Source of the DNA: Candidatus Levybacteria bacterium RIFCSPLOWO2_01_FULL_42_15
GTDB lineage: Bacteria; Patescibacteriota; Microgenomatia; Levybacterales; UBA12049
Reading direction: 5' to 3'
Length of the DNA: 10,330 nucleotides
NCBI GenBank assembly: GCA_001784055.1
Contig: MFOZ01000010.1
Span: 1-10,330, forward strand
The notes under the pieces are model-generated. The model saw only the letters and a program-made list of their open reading frames with translations, was not told the DNA's origin and did not search any database. The position numbers and the translations under genes are program-made. Shown in pieces: positions 1-6,159 of the stretch; the first letter of the stretch is position 1; each line of letters starts with the position of its first letter.

Positions 1-34
1 AATCCAGCACCTTTTTTCGCGGAGTATTGATCCA

Positions 35-51
35 CGCACCGAATCGGTGCG
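35..51. other. Hairpin inside element copy 1
   Basis: CGCACCG (35-41) pairs perfectly with CGGTGCG (45-51) around the loop AAT. It can be extended through a bulged A34 by TCC (31-33) with GGA (52-54). No T-run follows, so it does not look like a plain intrinsic terminator. Copy 2 has no equivalent of this hairpin. It also competes for bases 35-36 with the conserved 18-36 stem. Confidence 0.7.
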
Positions 52-89
52 GGATTGACTCACACAAAAAAAATAATGATACTAATCCA

Positions 90-104
90 CCGAGTCAGAC
101 TCGG
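90..104. other. Second hairpin inside element copy 1
   Basis: CCGAGT (90-95) pairs with ACTCGG (99-104) around the loop CAG. CC at 87-88 and GG at 105-106 extend it across a bulged A89. The bulged-A design (CC-A-stem) resembles that of the hairpin at 35-51 in the same element. No counterpart is visible in copy 2. Confidence 0.65.
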
Positions 105-133
105 GGGTTTTGAAAAGGTGCTGGATAAAGACG

Positions 134-142
134 TGCTACAAT
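134..142 (+). promoter_or_regulatory. Extended -10 promoter for endonuclease III
   Basis: TGCTACAAT reads as an extended -10 (TGn plus TACAAT, 5 of 6 to TATAAT). No good -35 sits at 16-18 bp, which fits an extended -10 promoter. Transcription would begin near 149, leaving a leader of only about 5 nt before the ATG at 154. The site lies just outside the repeat element, which ends at about 127. Confidence 0.45.
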
Positions 143-153
143 AAAGTCGTCTT

Positions 154-804
154 ATGACGACTCATGAAAAAGCGGAGAAAATACTAACGCTTCTTAAACA
201 TCACTATCCCCGTGCAAAAATTATCTTACATTATGGCAATACGTGGGAAATGTTGGTTGCCGTCATGCTCTCTGTCCAGTGTACGGACGTTACGGTGAAC
301 AAAGTCACGGCATCTCTTTTTAAGAAGTATAAAGCGGTAAAGGATTATGCAAATGCAGATATTAAAAAACTTGAGCAAGATATTAGATCAACGGGGTTTT
401 ATAGAGCAAAGGCAAAGAATATTCAGAATGCGGCGCGCATGATTCTCACTCGGTTTTATGGAAAAGTTCCCCGCACTATGGAAGAGCTGGTTCAGCTTCC
501 TGGCGTTGCCAGAAAAACTGCGAATGTGGTATTGGGAAACGCGTTTGGCGTAATTGATGGAGTTGCTGTTGACACCCACGTAAGAAGACTCTCTCAACGA
601 CTTGGATTTACAAGAAATACCGATCCGGAAAAAATCGAACAAGATCTTATGAAGCTATTTGATAAAAAAGACTGGTTTAAGCTCACGTATCTTCTTATTG
701 AACACGGAAGAAATGTTTGCGAGGCAAAAAAACCAAAATGCAATGAATGCTTTTTAAACCAACTCTGCCCTTCTGCGTTTCAATTCTCCCATTTCCAAAA
801 GTAA
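154..804 (+). CDS. nth: Endonuclease III, DNA glycosylase/AP lyase
   Basis: Base-excision repair enzyme that removes oxidised pyrimidines and nicks the abasic site. The 216 residues match the usual size (about 211 in E. coli) and align without large gaps. The LSVQCTD segment (39-45) corresponds to the family LSAQATD. The helix-hairpin-helix LPGVARKTA is at 115-123 with the catalytic lysine at Lys121, and the catalytic aspartate is Asp140 in VDTHV. The C-terminal [4Fe-4S] loop has exact family spacing C-X6-C-X2-C-X5-C at Cys189, 196, 199 and 205. The ATG at 154 gives the expected N-terminus; no Shine-Dalgarno precedes it, and an extended -10 only 12 bp upstream suggests a near-leaderless message. 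It is monocistronic as far as the window shows and converges with the DUF4012 gene, with 32 bp between the stops and no clear terminator hairpin. MutY is unlikely because the protein is short and has no C-terminal NUDIX-like domain. Confidence 0.97.
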   Translation: MTTHEKAEKILTLLKHHYPRAKIILHYGNTWEMLVAVMLSVQCTDVTVNKVTASLFKKYKAVKDYANADIKKLEQDIRSTGFYRAKAKNIQNAARMILTRFYGKVPRTMEELVQLPGVARKTANVVLGNAFGVIDGVAVDTHVRRLSQRLGFTRNTDPEKIEQDLMKLFDKKDWFKLTYLLIEHGRNVCEAKKPKCNECFLNQLCPSAFQFSHFQK

Positions 805-836
805 CTATTTGGCAAAAAACCTGATTACAAGAAACC

Positions 837-3515
837 CTACTTTTTAATAAACCGCAGCATAAGGTCTCTGTCCGCGCTAAGAGAGGTTGTGTAGCTCAAT
901 TTATTCTGCTGACTGAGGACATTTTCCGATCCTAGGTAAAACTGTTTTTCATATTCAACCGGATGCGTCAGGGAAAAACGAAACATATCGTCTTCTGTTC
1001 CGGGTTGCTTAAACACCCTAAGATTGTAGGAAAAATCATCTGACTGTCCTGTTAAAGAAAATGGCAAGACGTATTCAATCTCTATTGCGCGGGAAGATCC
1101 CGACGGAACTTCTATAAAAAACCCGAACAGGTTTTTATTGGAAAGGATTGTTTTTTCTACTTCCAGTCCCTGCGAAATAAATCCGCTCTTCTCGTATACC
1201 TGCTGATCAACAACAGGAACAATGATCTGCTGGTTTTTTCCATCAATTGCGATAGCGGAAAGTTGCGAACCAAACGGACTAATGACTCGAACATAGTTTT
1301 TGTAATGTCCTCCCCTGTCTTGATTCTCTTTTTTGTTTTCGTAAAAAATTGAAAGTTTGGAAATCCAGTTTTTGTTTTGGCTTACGGAAACGCCGTAATC
1401 AAACGATCTCTTTATGTTTGTTACGGCAGAAACAGTTCCCACGTCCGCATCAATAACGGCGATGAAATCAAGAAATTTATTTTCTTCTTCTCTCCTGATG
1501 TCTCTGAGCGAAGAAGAAACATTCGCAAGCGTAAGTGATTCCTGAATATCTTCATCAAGATGCGCAAATAGAATATGTTTTTCCTCGACCGACGCAAAGA
1601 TTGCCTCAAGGATACGCAGAAAAGGAACATTTTTTGCCAAAGTTTTTTTAATGACTGCTGAAAACACTTCATTTATCATCTCATCTTTTTCTTTTTCTGT
1701 TTCTGTTGTTTTACTCATTAGTTTTTCAAAGAAAGAATTCTCGCTAATCTCCCCTACTTTGTTAACGTGTACTGGCCCTGTTATGCGCAAGAGCTTTTTT
1801 ATAAAAACCCCGTCAACTGCTATTACTCCATCCGGATAGATTCCCATTTCTTCTTTTGCAAAAAACGCGGCGCGGGATGCAACCGATACAAAATCAACGT
1901 AAAAATTGCTGTCTCTCAAATACCAATGGACAGCGCCCGCATATCTTTTAAGCGCAAAGGGTGGCTCTACGTGTCCTTTCAGTTTATTATCCGCTGAATA
2001 AACGGTTCCAAAAGAAGGCTTACTCATTTTCCCATTTTCAAAATCGATAAGAGCGTATGCGCTAATTGCTCCACCGCTCGGCCTTATTTTCAAATTGTTT
2101 TGCATCAAAACAAGATAGGTTTTTTTTCTATCAAATCCAAACAGGTAGGGAAACACATCTATTAATCCCTCTCCTTGAGCCGATTCTCCTAGCAAGCGAG
2201 GGATGCCAAAAGTCTCTTTGCTATCTTTTTCCAATGCTTTTGCTTTCTGAAAAAACGCTAATTGTTCCTTTGCGTTTTTAAGAATCTCAAAAAAAACTTT
2301 CTGGGGACTTGCTGTTCTTCCCGCAATAACGTCATGAAAACGAGCAATGATGTTATAAGAGGATACAAGCGATTTGCTTGTCTCTTGAGAAAGTCGCAGC
2401 TCTTCCATGAAAGCTTCCGATCTTTCTTTCTGCCCCAATACGTTTGCTTCCACGAGAAAAACGGGGGAGATTTTTTCGGCAACAGAGAATAGGAGATGAG
2501 ACCTGACAATTTCTTTTTCTGACTCGTTCAACTGACCATTTTTGAGCGTACGCAGTCCAATGGCAAACTGCTGCTTTCCTCCATAAAAAGATCCTAAAAC
2601 TACAAGAGGAGGCAGAAGAGTAAAAAAGAAAAGGCTTAAAAAAGCTGCGAATAAAAATGCTTTTACGGAAAAAGAAGAGTGAGGTGAACGGACGGGATCT
2701 TTTTTGTCCAATAGAGATGCTTCTTTTTCTCCTTTATTTGTCTTTGCAAACAAAACAAAACCAATCCGTTCTCCTAGCGGGTATTCTTCTCCTGTTAACC
2801 ACGTGCCGCGAAGATGAATGGGAGGATCTTCTTTGATAGGTACTTCTCTTGCAAAATCCACCCCCACAAGAGGATTTTTCTTTTGAAGGATTCGCGAAAA
2901 CGCAAGCTCCGTAATCCCCTCTTTTGGGAATAAATAAAACACCCCTCTTTTTCCCTCTTTTGAAAATCCCTTTTCTAAGAGAAGGGCTACCGCATCTCTC
3001 GTATAAACGGGATAAAGAACTCCCATCCCATTCTCGCTTAATGTAATCCTCCTGTTTAGTCTTGCGCCGGAAATAAGCTTACAAGAGACAGATTCCTCAC
3101 TAATCCCTCCTGTCTCATCAAAACAATCTCCAAAAACAAACACGTATCCTTTGTCGTATGAATTTACCACTACCTGAGCAAGTTCTTCGTCCCAATTCCG
3201 TTTTTCTAAAACAACAATAAGATGTGCGCCTAAGACGCGGGCGTCTGAAACAAGCTCCCTGATGCCTTCTTTTATTTCCCTCTGCCCTTCATACACAACG
3301 ATAATAAAGGCGTAGGGATATTGAGGGACAAGCGGCATACTTTTTCTCTCTTGTCTGTATGAAACATGAAGAACATCTTTTTCAAAAACGTTTTCTTGTA
3401 GGGAAGGCTTTTTGCCGCTTAGAACCACGCAAAAATAGTCCGGAGAAAGATGAGGAAGTATTCTATCTGCGATTTCCCCCTTTTTGTCAATACAAAGCAC
3501 GTATTCTTTTTTCAT
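837..3515 (-). CDS. DUF4012 membrane protein with degenerate SDR-like N-terminus
   Basis: Large protein of 892 residues and unknown function. One hydrophobic helix (about 284-309) divides it. Residues 1 to about 215 resemble a worn-down Rossmann/NAD-epimerase fold: alternating beta strands, then LYPVYTRDAVALLL (167-180), which mirrors the '.YP.YV.D...' segment of SDR epimerases. There is no GxxGxxG loop and no YxxxK, so catalysis is unlikely. After the helix comes an alpha-helical stretch (320-450), then the DUF4012 core with MQNNLKIRPSGG (471-482), KGHVEPP (513-519), WYLRDSN (531-537), DGVIAVD (562-568) and ITGPV (578-582). The C-terminal part is beta-rich. Topology is probably cytoplasmic N-domain and external C-domain, suggesting a cell-surface role; that is inference. 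Its ATG overlaps the stop of the RNase H gene by 4 bp, implying translational coupling. The stop is TAG. The family is common in Patescibacteria and some Actinobacteria and Chloroflexi. Confidence 0.88.
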   Translation of the reverse strand: MKKEYVLCIDKKGEIADRILPHLSPDYFCVVLSGKKPSLQENVFEKDVLHVSYRQERKSMPLVPQYPYAFIIVVYEGQREIKEGIRELVSDARVLGAHLIVVLEKRNWDEELAQVVVNSYDKGYVFVFGDCFDETGGISEESVSCKLISGARLNRRITLSENGMGVLYPVYTRDAVALLLEKGFSKEGKRGVFYLFPKEGITELAFSRILQKKNPLVGVDFAREVPIKEDPPIHLRGTWLTGEEYPLGERIGFVLFAKTNKGEKEASLLDKKDPVRSPHSSFSVKAFLFAAFLSLFFFTLLPPLVVLGSFYGGKQQFAIGLRTLKNGQLNESEKEIVRSHLLFSVAEKISPVFLVEANVLGQKERSEAFMEELRLSQETSKSLVSSYNIIARFHDVIAGRTASPQKVFFEILKNAKEQLAFFQKAKALEKDSKETFGIPRLLGESAQGEGLIDVFPYLFGFDRKKTYLVLMQNNLKIRPSGGAISAYALIDFENGKMSKPSFGTVYSADNKLKGHVEPPFALKRYAGAVHWYLRDSNFYVDFVSVASRAAFFAKEEMGIYPDGVIAVDGVFIKKLLRITGPVHVNKVGEISENSFFEKLMSKTTETEKEKDEMINEVFSAVIKKTLAKNVPFLRILEAIFASVEEKHILFAHLDEDIQESLTLANVSSSLRDIRREEENKFLDFIAVIDADVGTVSAVTNIKRSFDYGVSVSQNKNWISKLSIFYENKKENQDRGGHYKNYVRVISPFGSQLSAIAIDGKNQQIIVPVVDQQVYEKSGFISQGLEVEKTILSNKNLFGFFIEVPSGSSRAIEIEYVLPFSLTGQSDDFSYNLRVFKQPGTEDDMFRFSLTHPVEYEKQFYLGSENVLSQQNKLSYTTSLSADRDLMLRFIKK

Positions 3516-3952
3516 GAAGAGGTGAAACGGTTGTCTAGAGCTTTATTAACAAGCGCGTCCGGTTTTTTATTTTTGTTTCGAGGAATATGCTCATAGCGAA
3601 CAGCCGTGTGTATTTGCGATTCGTATTCTCTGATTTTAAAAAGAAGCTTGGCAAGACGCGCGTTTTTCATTTTGTATAAACCGACTATTTGGGAATACGC
3701 AAGCTGAGAATCCATGCAAACGAGAACCGATGATTCTTTTTGCAAAAGGTTTGCGTTTCGAGAAATCCAAAAAAGCGCGTCAACAATCGCCTGATATTCC
3801 GCGACATTATTTGTGGTTACTCCTAATACTTTTGCTTCTTCATGAATAACCGTCCCTGTTGCGTCAAGCACAACAAATGCGCTCGCAGAAGGACCGGGGT
3901 TTCCTCGGGAGCCGCCATCGGTAAAAATCTGAAGGAACCTATACGTTCTCAT
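3512..3952 (-). CDS. rnhA: Ribonuclease HI family protein
   Basis: Single-domain RNase H fold of 146 residues that would cleave RNA in RNA-DNA hybrids (primer removal, R-loop clearance). All four acidic catalytic positions are present: Asp12 in FTDGGSRGNPG, Glu52 in NNVAEYQA, Asp81 in MDSQL and Asp132 in KPDALVNKALD. His124 lies in EHIPRNKNKKPD, the form typical of the 'HxPRExN..AD' bacterial/archaeal-type (YpdQ-like) branch rather than E. coli RnhA. The basic protrusion of the E. coli enzyme is absent. The start ATG at 3952 gives MRTYRFLQIFTDGG directly before the first strand; no Shine-Dalgarno is seen. It lies 92 bp downstream of jag, and its stop overlaps the DUF4012 start by 4 bp. I see no convincing promoter of its own, so it may be read from the rpmH-side operon. 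Confidence 0.92.
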   Translation of the reverse strand: MRTYRFLQIFTDGGSRGNPGPSASAFVVLDATGTVIHEEAKVLGVTTNNVAEYQAIVDALFWISRNANLLQKESSVLVCMDSQLAYSQIVGLYKMKNARLAKLLFKIREYESQIHTAVRYEHIPRNKNKKPDALVNKALDNRFTSS

Positions 3953-4044
3953 GAAATATTTTTAATGTAATGGCTTGAAAAAAAGAATTTGTAAAAACCC
4001 TGCGAAGTTCCATGAAATAATAAATACTTTTGGGGTAAAAGGAG

Positions 4045-4500
4045 CTACCGAGGCTTAACCACAAGCACTCTATCTCTACCTTCTCCCCGTGATTCAGAAG
4101 CAACTTCTTTATCTTCTTCTAAAAGCAGATGGATGATTCTTCTTTCCCAGGATTTAAGATTTGAAAGCTCTGTTTCTTTTTGCTCCTCAAGTACCCGTTC
4201 TTTTGTCCTCATCGCAAGGGAAGTGAGATATTCCGTTCTATTCTTTTTATAGTCGCCAACCTCAAGAGATATGCGTATAAAACGGCCTAGTTTTTTTGAG
4301 ACACAGAGGGAAAGAACGGTCTGAAGGCTTTCAAGAATTTCTCCATGATATCCAATAAGAATCCCGCTGTCTTGCGTATCAACGACTACGTCAACAATAT
4401 CATCTTTTGTCTCAAGGGAAACAGTCGCGCTTATTCCCAAAAGAGAAAACACGCTTTCTATGGTATCTTTAATTGTCAGGTTTTCTTTACTTTTACTCAT
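4045..4500 (-). CDS. jag: Jag/KhpB, KH-R3H RNA-binding protein
   Basis: RNA-binding protein of 151 residues that in other bacteria acts with KhpA and influences cell division and envelope growth. The KH domain has the GxxG-type loop in LIGYHGEILESLQ. The R3H domain carries the arginine-x3-histidine core in SWERRIIHLLLEE, followed by the family's SESRGEGRDRVLVVKP ending. The separate N-terminal Jag_N domain found in Firmicutes is absent, so this is a minimal form. I place the start at 4500 (MSKSKENLTIKDTIES), 7 bp after the yidC stop. An in-frame ATG at 4554 would add 18 residues (MVWRGGFFPQ...) that merely re-read the yidC end in another frame and look unlike Jag. No Shine-Dalgarno is evident. 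The stop is TAG. Adjacency to yidC is the usual conserved order. Confidence 0.92.
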   Translation of the reverse strand: MSKSKENLTIKDTIESVFSLLGISATVSLETKDDIVDVVVDTQDSGILIGYHGEILESLQTVLSLCVSKKLGRFIRISLEVGDYKKNRTEYLTSLAMRTKERVLEEQKETELSNLKSWERRIIHLLLEEDKEVASESRGEGRDRVLVVKPR

Positions 4501-4507
4501 GTGTATG

Positions 4508-5317
4508 CTAGCTTGCGGCTTTTTTTGAGGGAAAAATCCACCCCTCCAAACCACCCCATCCGCTTATTTGATATTGCTGTAGTATACCAAAAATGGTGAA
4601 GGCATTCCAATAGAGGGAAAGCCCGAAGGGAAGCTGAAATGAGAAAAACCCAATCATCACGGGGAAAAAGTACAACGACTGCATTTGAAGAGCAGATGCA
4701 AAATCCCCCTTGTTGTCTTTTTTTACCTGTGGGTTTTGTTTTTCCTGTTTTGCAAACATCATTTTTGACTGAACAAATTGAAGAAGTCCTGTTATTACGG
4801 GAACCAAAACAATAAGGGGAAACGTTGAGGCAAGAGCAGTCGGAGTTGCGGCAAGAGAAAGCCCAAAAAAGGAAGGATCCCATACCTTTTGTAAATAAAA
4901 TGACTCTTTATATAAAAGCTTGTTTACTTCTGATAAAATAGTGCTTTCCTTAAGGTTTACAATTTTGAGAAGAACGGTATAAAGACCCCAGATAATAGGA
5001 ATCTGAACAAGTGCAGGAAGACACCCCGCAGCCGGATTTACCCCATGTTCTTTATAAAGCTTCATTGTTTCTTCCTGTAGTTTCTTTGGATCTTTTTTAT
5101 GCTGTTCTTTGAGCCTTGAGAGATAGGGGGATAACTTTTGCATTTTCGTTGACACTTTAAGTTGAGAAGACGTTAAGGGATACAGAACAATCCGAATAAG
5201 AACGGTTAGAAGAATAATTGAGAAGCCAAGAGCGTACGGAATATGAACAAATGAAACGGCATGATATATGATGACTAGGATATTAAGAATTGGTTGAATA
5301 AGTAAAGCGTCAAACAT
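4508..5317 (-). CDS. yidC: YidC/Oxa1 family membrane protein insertase
   Basis: Inserts membrane proteins alone or with SecYEG. The 269 residues are of the short type without the large periplasmic P1 domain of Gram-negative YidC. Predicted membrane segments lie near 8-27, 30-49 (holding Arg42, the likely hydrophilic-groove arginine), 97-117, 165-187 and 215-248. A charged helical-hairpin region (51-92, rich in Lys, Gln and Glu) follows the second segment. Family marks are YPLTSSQLKVSTKM (46-59), NPAAGCLPALVQIPI (94-108) and the SLYWNAFTIFGILQQ stretch (234-248). The C-terminal tail is short, ending KKAAS. I see no lipobox. The ATG at 5317 is 5 bp after the yidD stop and lacks a Shine-Dalgarno, which suggests coupled translation. 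Jag follows 7 bp downstream. Confidence 0.96.
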   Translation of the reverse strand: MFDALLIQPILNILVIIYHAVSFVHIPYALGFSIILLTVLIRIVLYPLTSSQLKVSTKMQKLSPYLSRLKEQHKKDPKKLQEETMKLYKEHGVNPAAGCLPALVQIPIIWGLYTVLLKIVNLKESTILSEVNKLLYKESFYLQKVWDPSFFGLSLAATPTALASTFPLIVLVPVITGLLQFVQSKMMFAKQEKQNPQVKKDNKGDFASALQMQSLYFFPVMIGFFSFQLPFGLSLYWNAFTIFGILQQYQISGWGGLEGWIFPSKKAAS

Positions 5318-5322
5318 AGTAT

Positions 5323-5538
5323 TCAGGCATTATTGAAAAATAGGGGATTACAACGAAGTATTCGCATCAAGGAGGAATAAACCCCTCTTATTACTCCCTT
5401 TTTTTCAACCGTCCTTCTTGTATATTCCGAACAAGTCGGCGTGAAACGACATATGTATGGTTGCCCCAATAAAGACTTCAGCAAAAACGATAAAACAGCC
5501 TGATAGGAGGTGATGAGTGTTGTAACTGCTATTTTCAT
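5323..5538 (-). CDS. yidD: YidD membrane-protein insertion efficiency factor, short C-terminus
   Basis: Small (71 residues) membrane-associated helper of YidC-dependent insertion. The start resembles the family: an amphipathic helix (ITSYQAVLSFLLKSLLG), then CRFTPTCSEYTRRTVEKKG (30-48) with the conserved Cys30, Pro34, Cys36, and finally RILRCNP with Cys63. The usual family ending (...GGxDPVP) is missing: the protein stops as RCNPLFFNNA. Neither alternative downstream frame restores that motif before yidC, so this looks like a genuine short form and not a sequencing frameshift. Its ATG overlaps the rnpA stop by 4 bp, and yidC begins 5 bp after its stop, so the three genes are almost certainly co-translated. 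Confidence 0.93.
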   Translation of the reverse strand: MKIAVTTLITSYQAVLSFLLKSLLGQPYICRFTPTCSEYTRRTVEKKGVIRGVYSSLMRILRCNPLFFNNA

Positions 5539-5867
5539 AATTGTAATAGTTTTTCTTTTTTCAAAAACAACTCTATTTCTTCCGCAAGCCCTTCTTTGGG
5601 CAATCCGAGCACTTCCTTTTTTAAGAAAAAGCTCATATCCAAGCTTTGCTGTATTTTTCCCAGATGTTTCTGTATGCAGGAGGACATTTGTCGTTTCAAT
5701 TTGTTTCTCACCACTGAACGCTTGTCAATTTTTTTTGAAACCACAAACCCAAACCTGCTAACCGATACGTTGTTTTTAGAAACCCTCACTGTAAAGTAGG
5801 GTATTTTATATATACGAGACGAATGCGCGGGTAAACGAGTAAGCAAACGATATTGTTTTCTTAACAT
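5535..5867 (-). CDS. rnpA: Ribonuclease P protein component
   Basis: Protein subunit of RNase P, which binds the catalytic RNA and pre-tRNA leader during tRNA 5' maturation. It has 110 residues, a normal length. MLRKQYRL is the classic N-terminus. FTVRVSKN and RFGFVVSKKI are the central strands, and KRSVVRNKLKRQ is the RNR-type RNA-binding motif. It lies 13 bp downstream of rpmH (5868-5880), the near-universal order, and overlaps yidD by ATGA. No Shine-Dalgarno is apparent before the ATG at 5867. The RNase P RNA gene is not in this window. Confidence 0.95.
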   Translation of the reverse strand: MLRKQYRLLTRLPAHSSRIYKIPYFTVRVSKNNVSVSRFGFVVSKKIDKRSVVRNKLKRQMSSCIQKHLGKIQQSLDMSFFLKKEVLGLPKEGLAEEIELFLKKEKLLQL

Positions 5868-5880
5868 TGATAAGATCTAT

Positions 5881-6015
5881 CTACACCGCCAGTCTTTTTC
5901 TCTTCCTATTCCTTCTCCTTGCGATAACTTTTTTTCCGTCATGAGTTTTCATGCGCTTTCTAAACCCATGCTTTCTGGCTCGCTTCACTTTTTTAAGGAC
6001 AATTGTTTTTTCCAC
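5881..6015 (-). CDS. rpmH: 50S ribosomal protein L34, GTG start
   Basis: Basic 44-residue ribosomal protein. Starting at the GTG at 6015, V/M-EKTIVLKKVKRARKHGF aligns position by position with the family MKRTYQPxxxKRxRxHGF. The rest, RKRMKTHDGKKVIARRRNRKRKRLAV, matches the conserved HGFxxRM...GRKVLxRRRxKGRxxL core. The conventional ATG and the QPS/QPK segment after it are replaced. A much longer in-frame extension (to an ATG at 6168) would run across the promoter region and into dnaA, so I reject it. The stop is TAG. A -10 box ends 6 nt before the GTG, so the message may be leaderless. It is the first gene of the leftward rnpA-yidD-yidC-jag series. Confidence 0.93.
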   Translation of the reverse strand: MEKTIVLKKVKRARKHGFRKRMKTHDGKKVIARRRNRKRKRLAV

Positions 6016-6021
6016 AAATAA

Positions 6022-6050
6022 AGTATAACAAAAAAAGGGGCTTAAGTAAA
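6022..6050 (-). promoter_or_regulatory. rpmH operon promoter
   Basis: On the minus strand, TTTACT (6050-6045; 4 of 6 to TTGACA) is followed after exactly 17 bp by TATACT (6027-6022; 5 of 6 to TATAAT). Seven bases downstream of the -10 is the G of the rpmH GTG codon at 6015, so the expected transcript starts at or next to the start codon. The -35 abuts the palindrome at 6051-6068. Confidence 0.6.
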
Positions 6051-6069
6051 CCCCGCCCGCGGGCGGGGT
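6050..6069. repeat. GC-only perfect palindrome between divergent promoters
   Basis: CCCCGCCCGCGGGCGGGG (6051-6068) is fully self-complementary, with one more A-T pair outside it (6050/6069) and TAAA on both sides. It stands out in AT-rich surroundings. It lies directly upstream of the rpmH -35 and about 40 bp upstream of the dnaA -35. No T-run follows on either strand, and no gene terminates here, so it is not an ordinary terminator. It may be a protein-binding site, a topological or roadblock element, or a dispersed palindromic repeat. Confidence 0.75.
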
Positions 6070-6108
6070 AAATGGGAATATTGATCTGTTTATATGCACT
6101 TTCTCCTC

Positions 6109-6138
6109 TTGACAAAAAGTTATCCACATCATTAAACT
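6109..6138 (+). promoter_or_regulatory. dnaA promoter
   Basis: A perfect -35 TTGACA (6109-6114) is followed after 18 bp by TAAACT (6133-6138; 4 of 6 to TATAAT). Transcription would start near 6145, giving a leader of about 15 nt before the dnaA ATG at 6160, with no Shine-Dalgarno. A consensus DnaA box sits between the two hexamers, which suggests self-repression. Confidence 0.6.
6120..6128 (+). promoter_or_regulatory. DnaA box inside the dnaA promoter
   Basis: TTATCCACA is a perfect match to the high-affinity DnaA box. It lies in the spacer of the dnaA promoter and is the only exact box in the rpmH-dnaA spacer. Bound DnaA would block RNA polymerase here (autoregulation), and the box may also serve as an outlying part of the origin. 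Confidence 0.85.
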
Positions 6139-6159
6139 TCCTTTACTGCAATTTCTTCT

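Larger units (their letters stand above)
1..127. repeat. Terminal-inverted-repeat element, copy 1
   Basis: Non-coding element bounded by perfect 14-bp inverted repeats: ATCCAGCACCTTTT at 2-15 and its complement at 113-126. A second copy lies at 8812-8910. The two share about 40 bp at the left end (through the GTATTGA motif at 24-30) and GGTGCTGGATAAA at the right end (117-129), while the middles are unrelated and differ in length (about 125 versus 99 bp between outer ends). The interior can fold into a T-arm-like hairpin (18-23 with 31-36), a strong hairpin at 35-51 and another at 90-104. The end pairing would close a multibranch structure. It contains no open frame. It could be a structured RNA or a MITE-like repeat; I do not recognise a named family. 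It starts at the first base of the window, so sequence to its left is unknown. Confidence 0.8.

Noticed and set aside
1..127. Integron attC-like recombination site (conserved ends, variable middle, placed after a gene)
   Set aside because: The ends lack the RYYYAAC and GTTRRRY core sites, and no integron integrase is in the window.
805..836. Bidirectional terminator between nth and the DUF4012 gene
   Set aside because: The 32-bp spacer shows no convincing stem with a T-tract.
3953..4044. Separate promoter for the RNase H gene (TTTTTACA ... TACATT on the minus strand)
   Set aside because: The best hexamer pair is 20 bp apart, too far for a standard promoter, and other combinations score poorly.
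4501..4554. Upstream in-frame ATG for jag at 4554
   Set aside because: It would overlap yidC by 47 bp and add 18 residues unlike the family. The ATG at 4500 follows the yidC stop by 7 bp.
6050..6069. Palindrome as an intrinsic terminator
   Set aside because: No T-run follows on either strand and both flanking genes start, not end, at this spacer.
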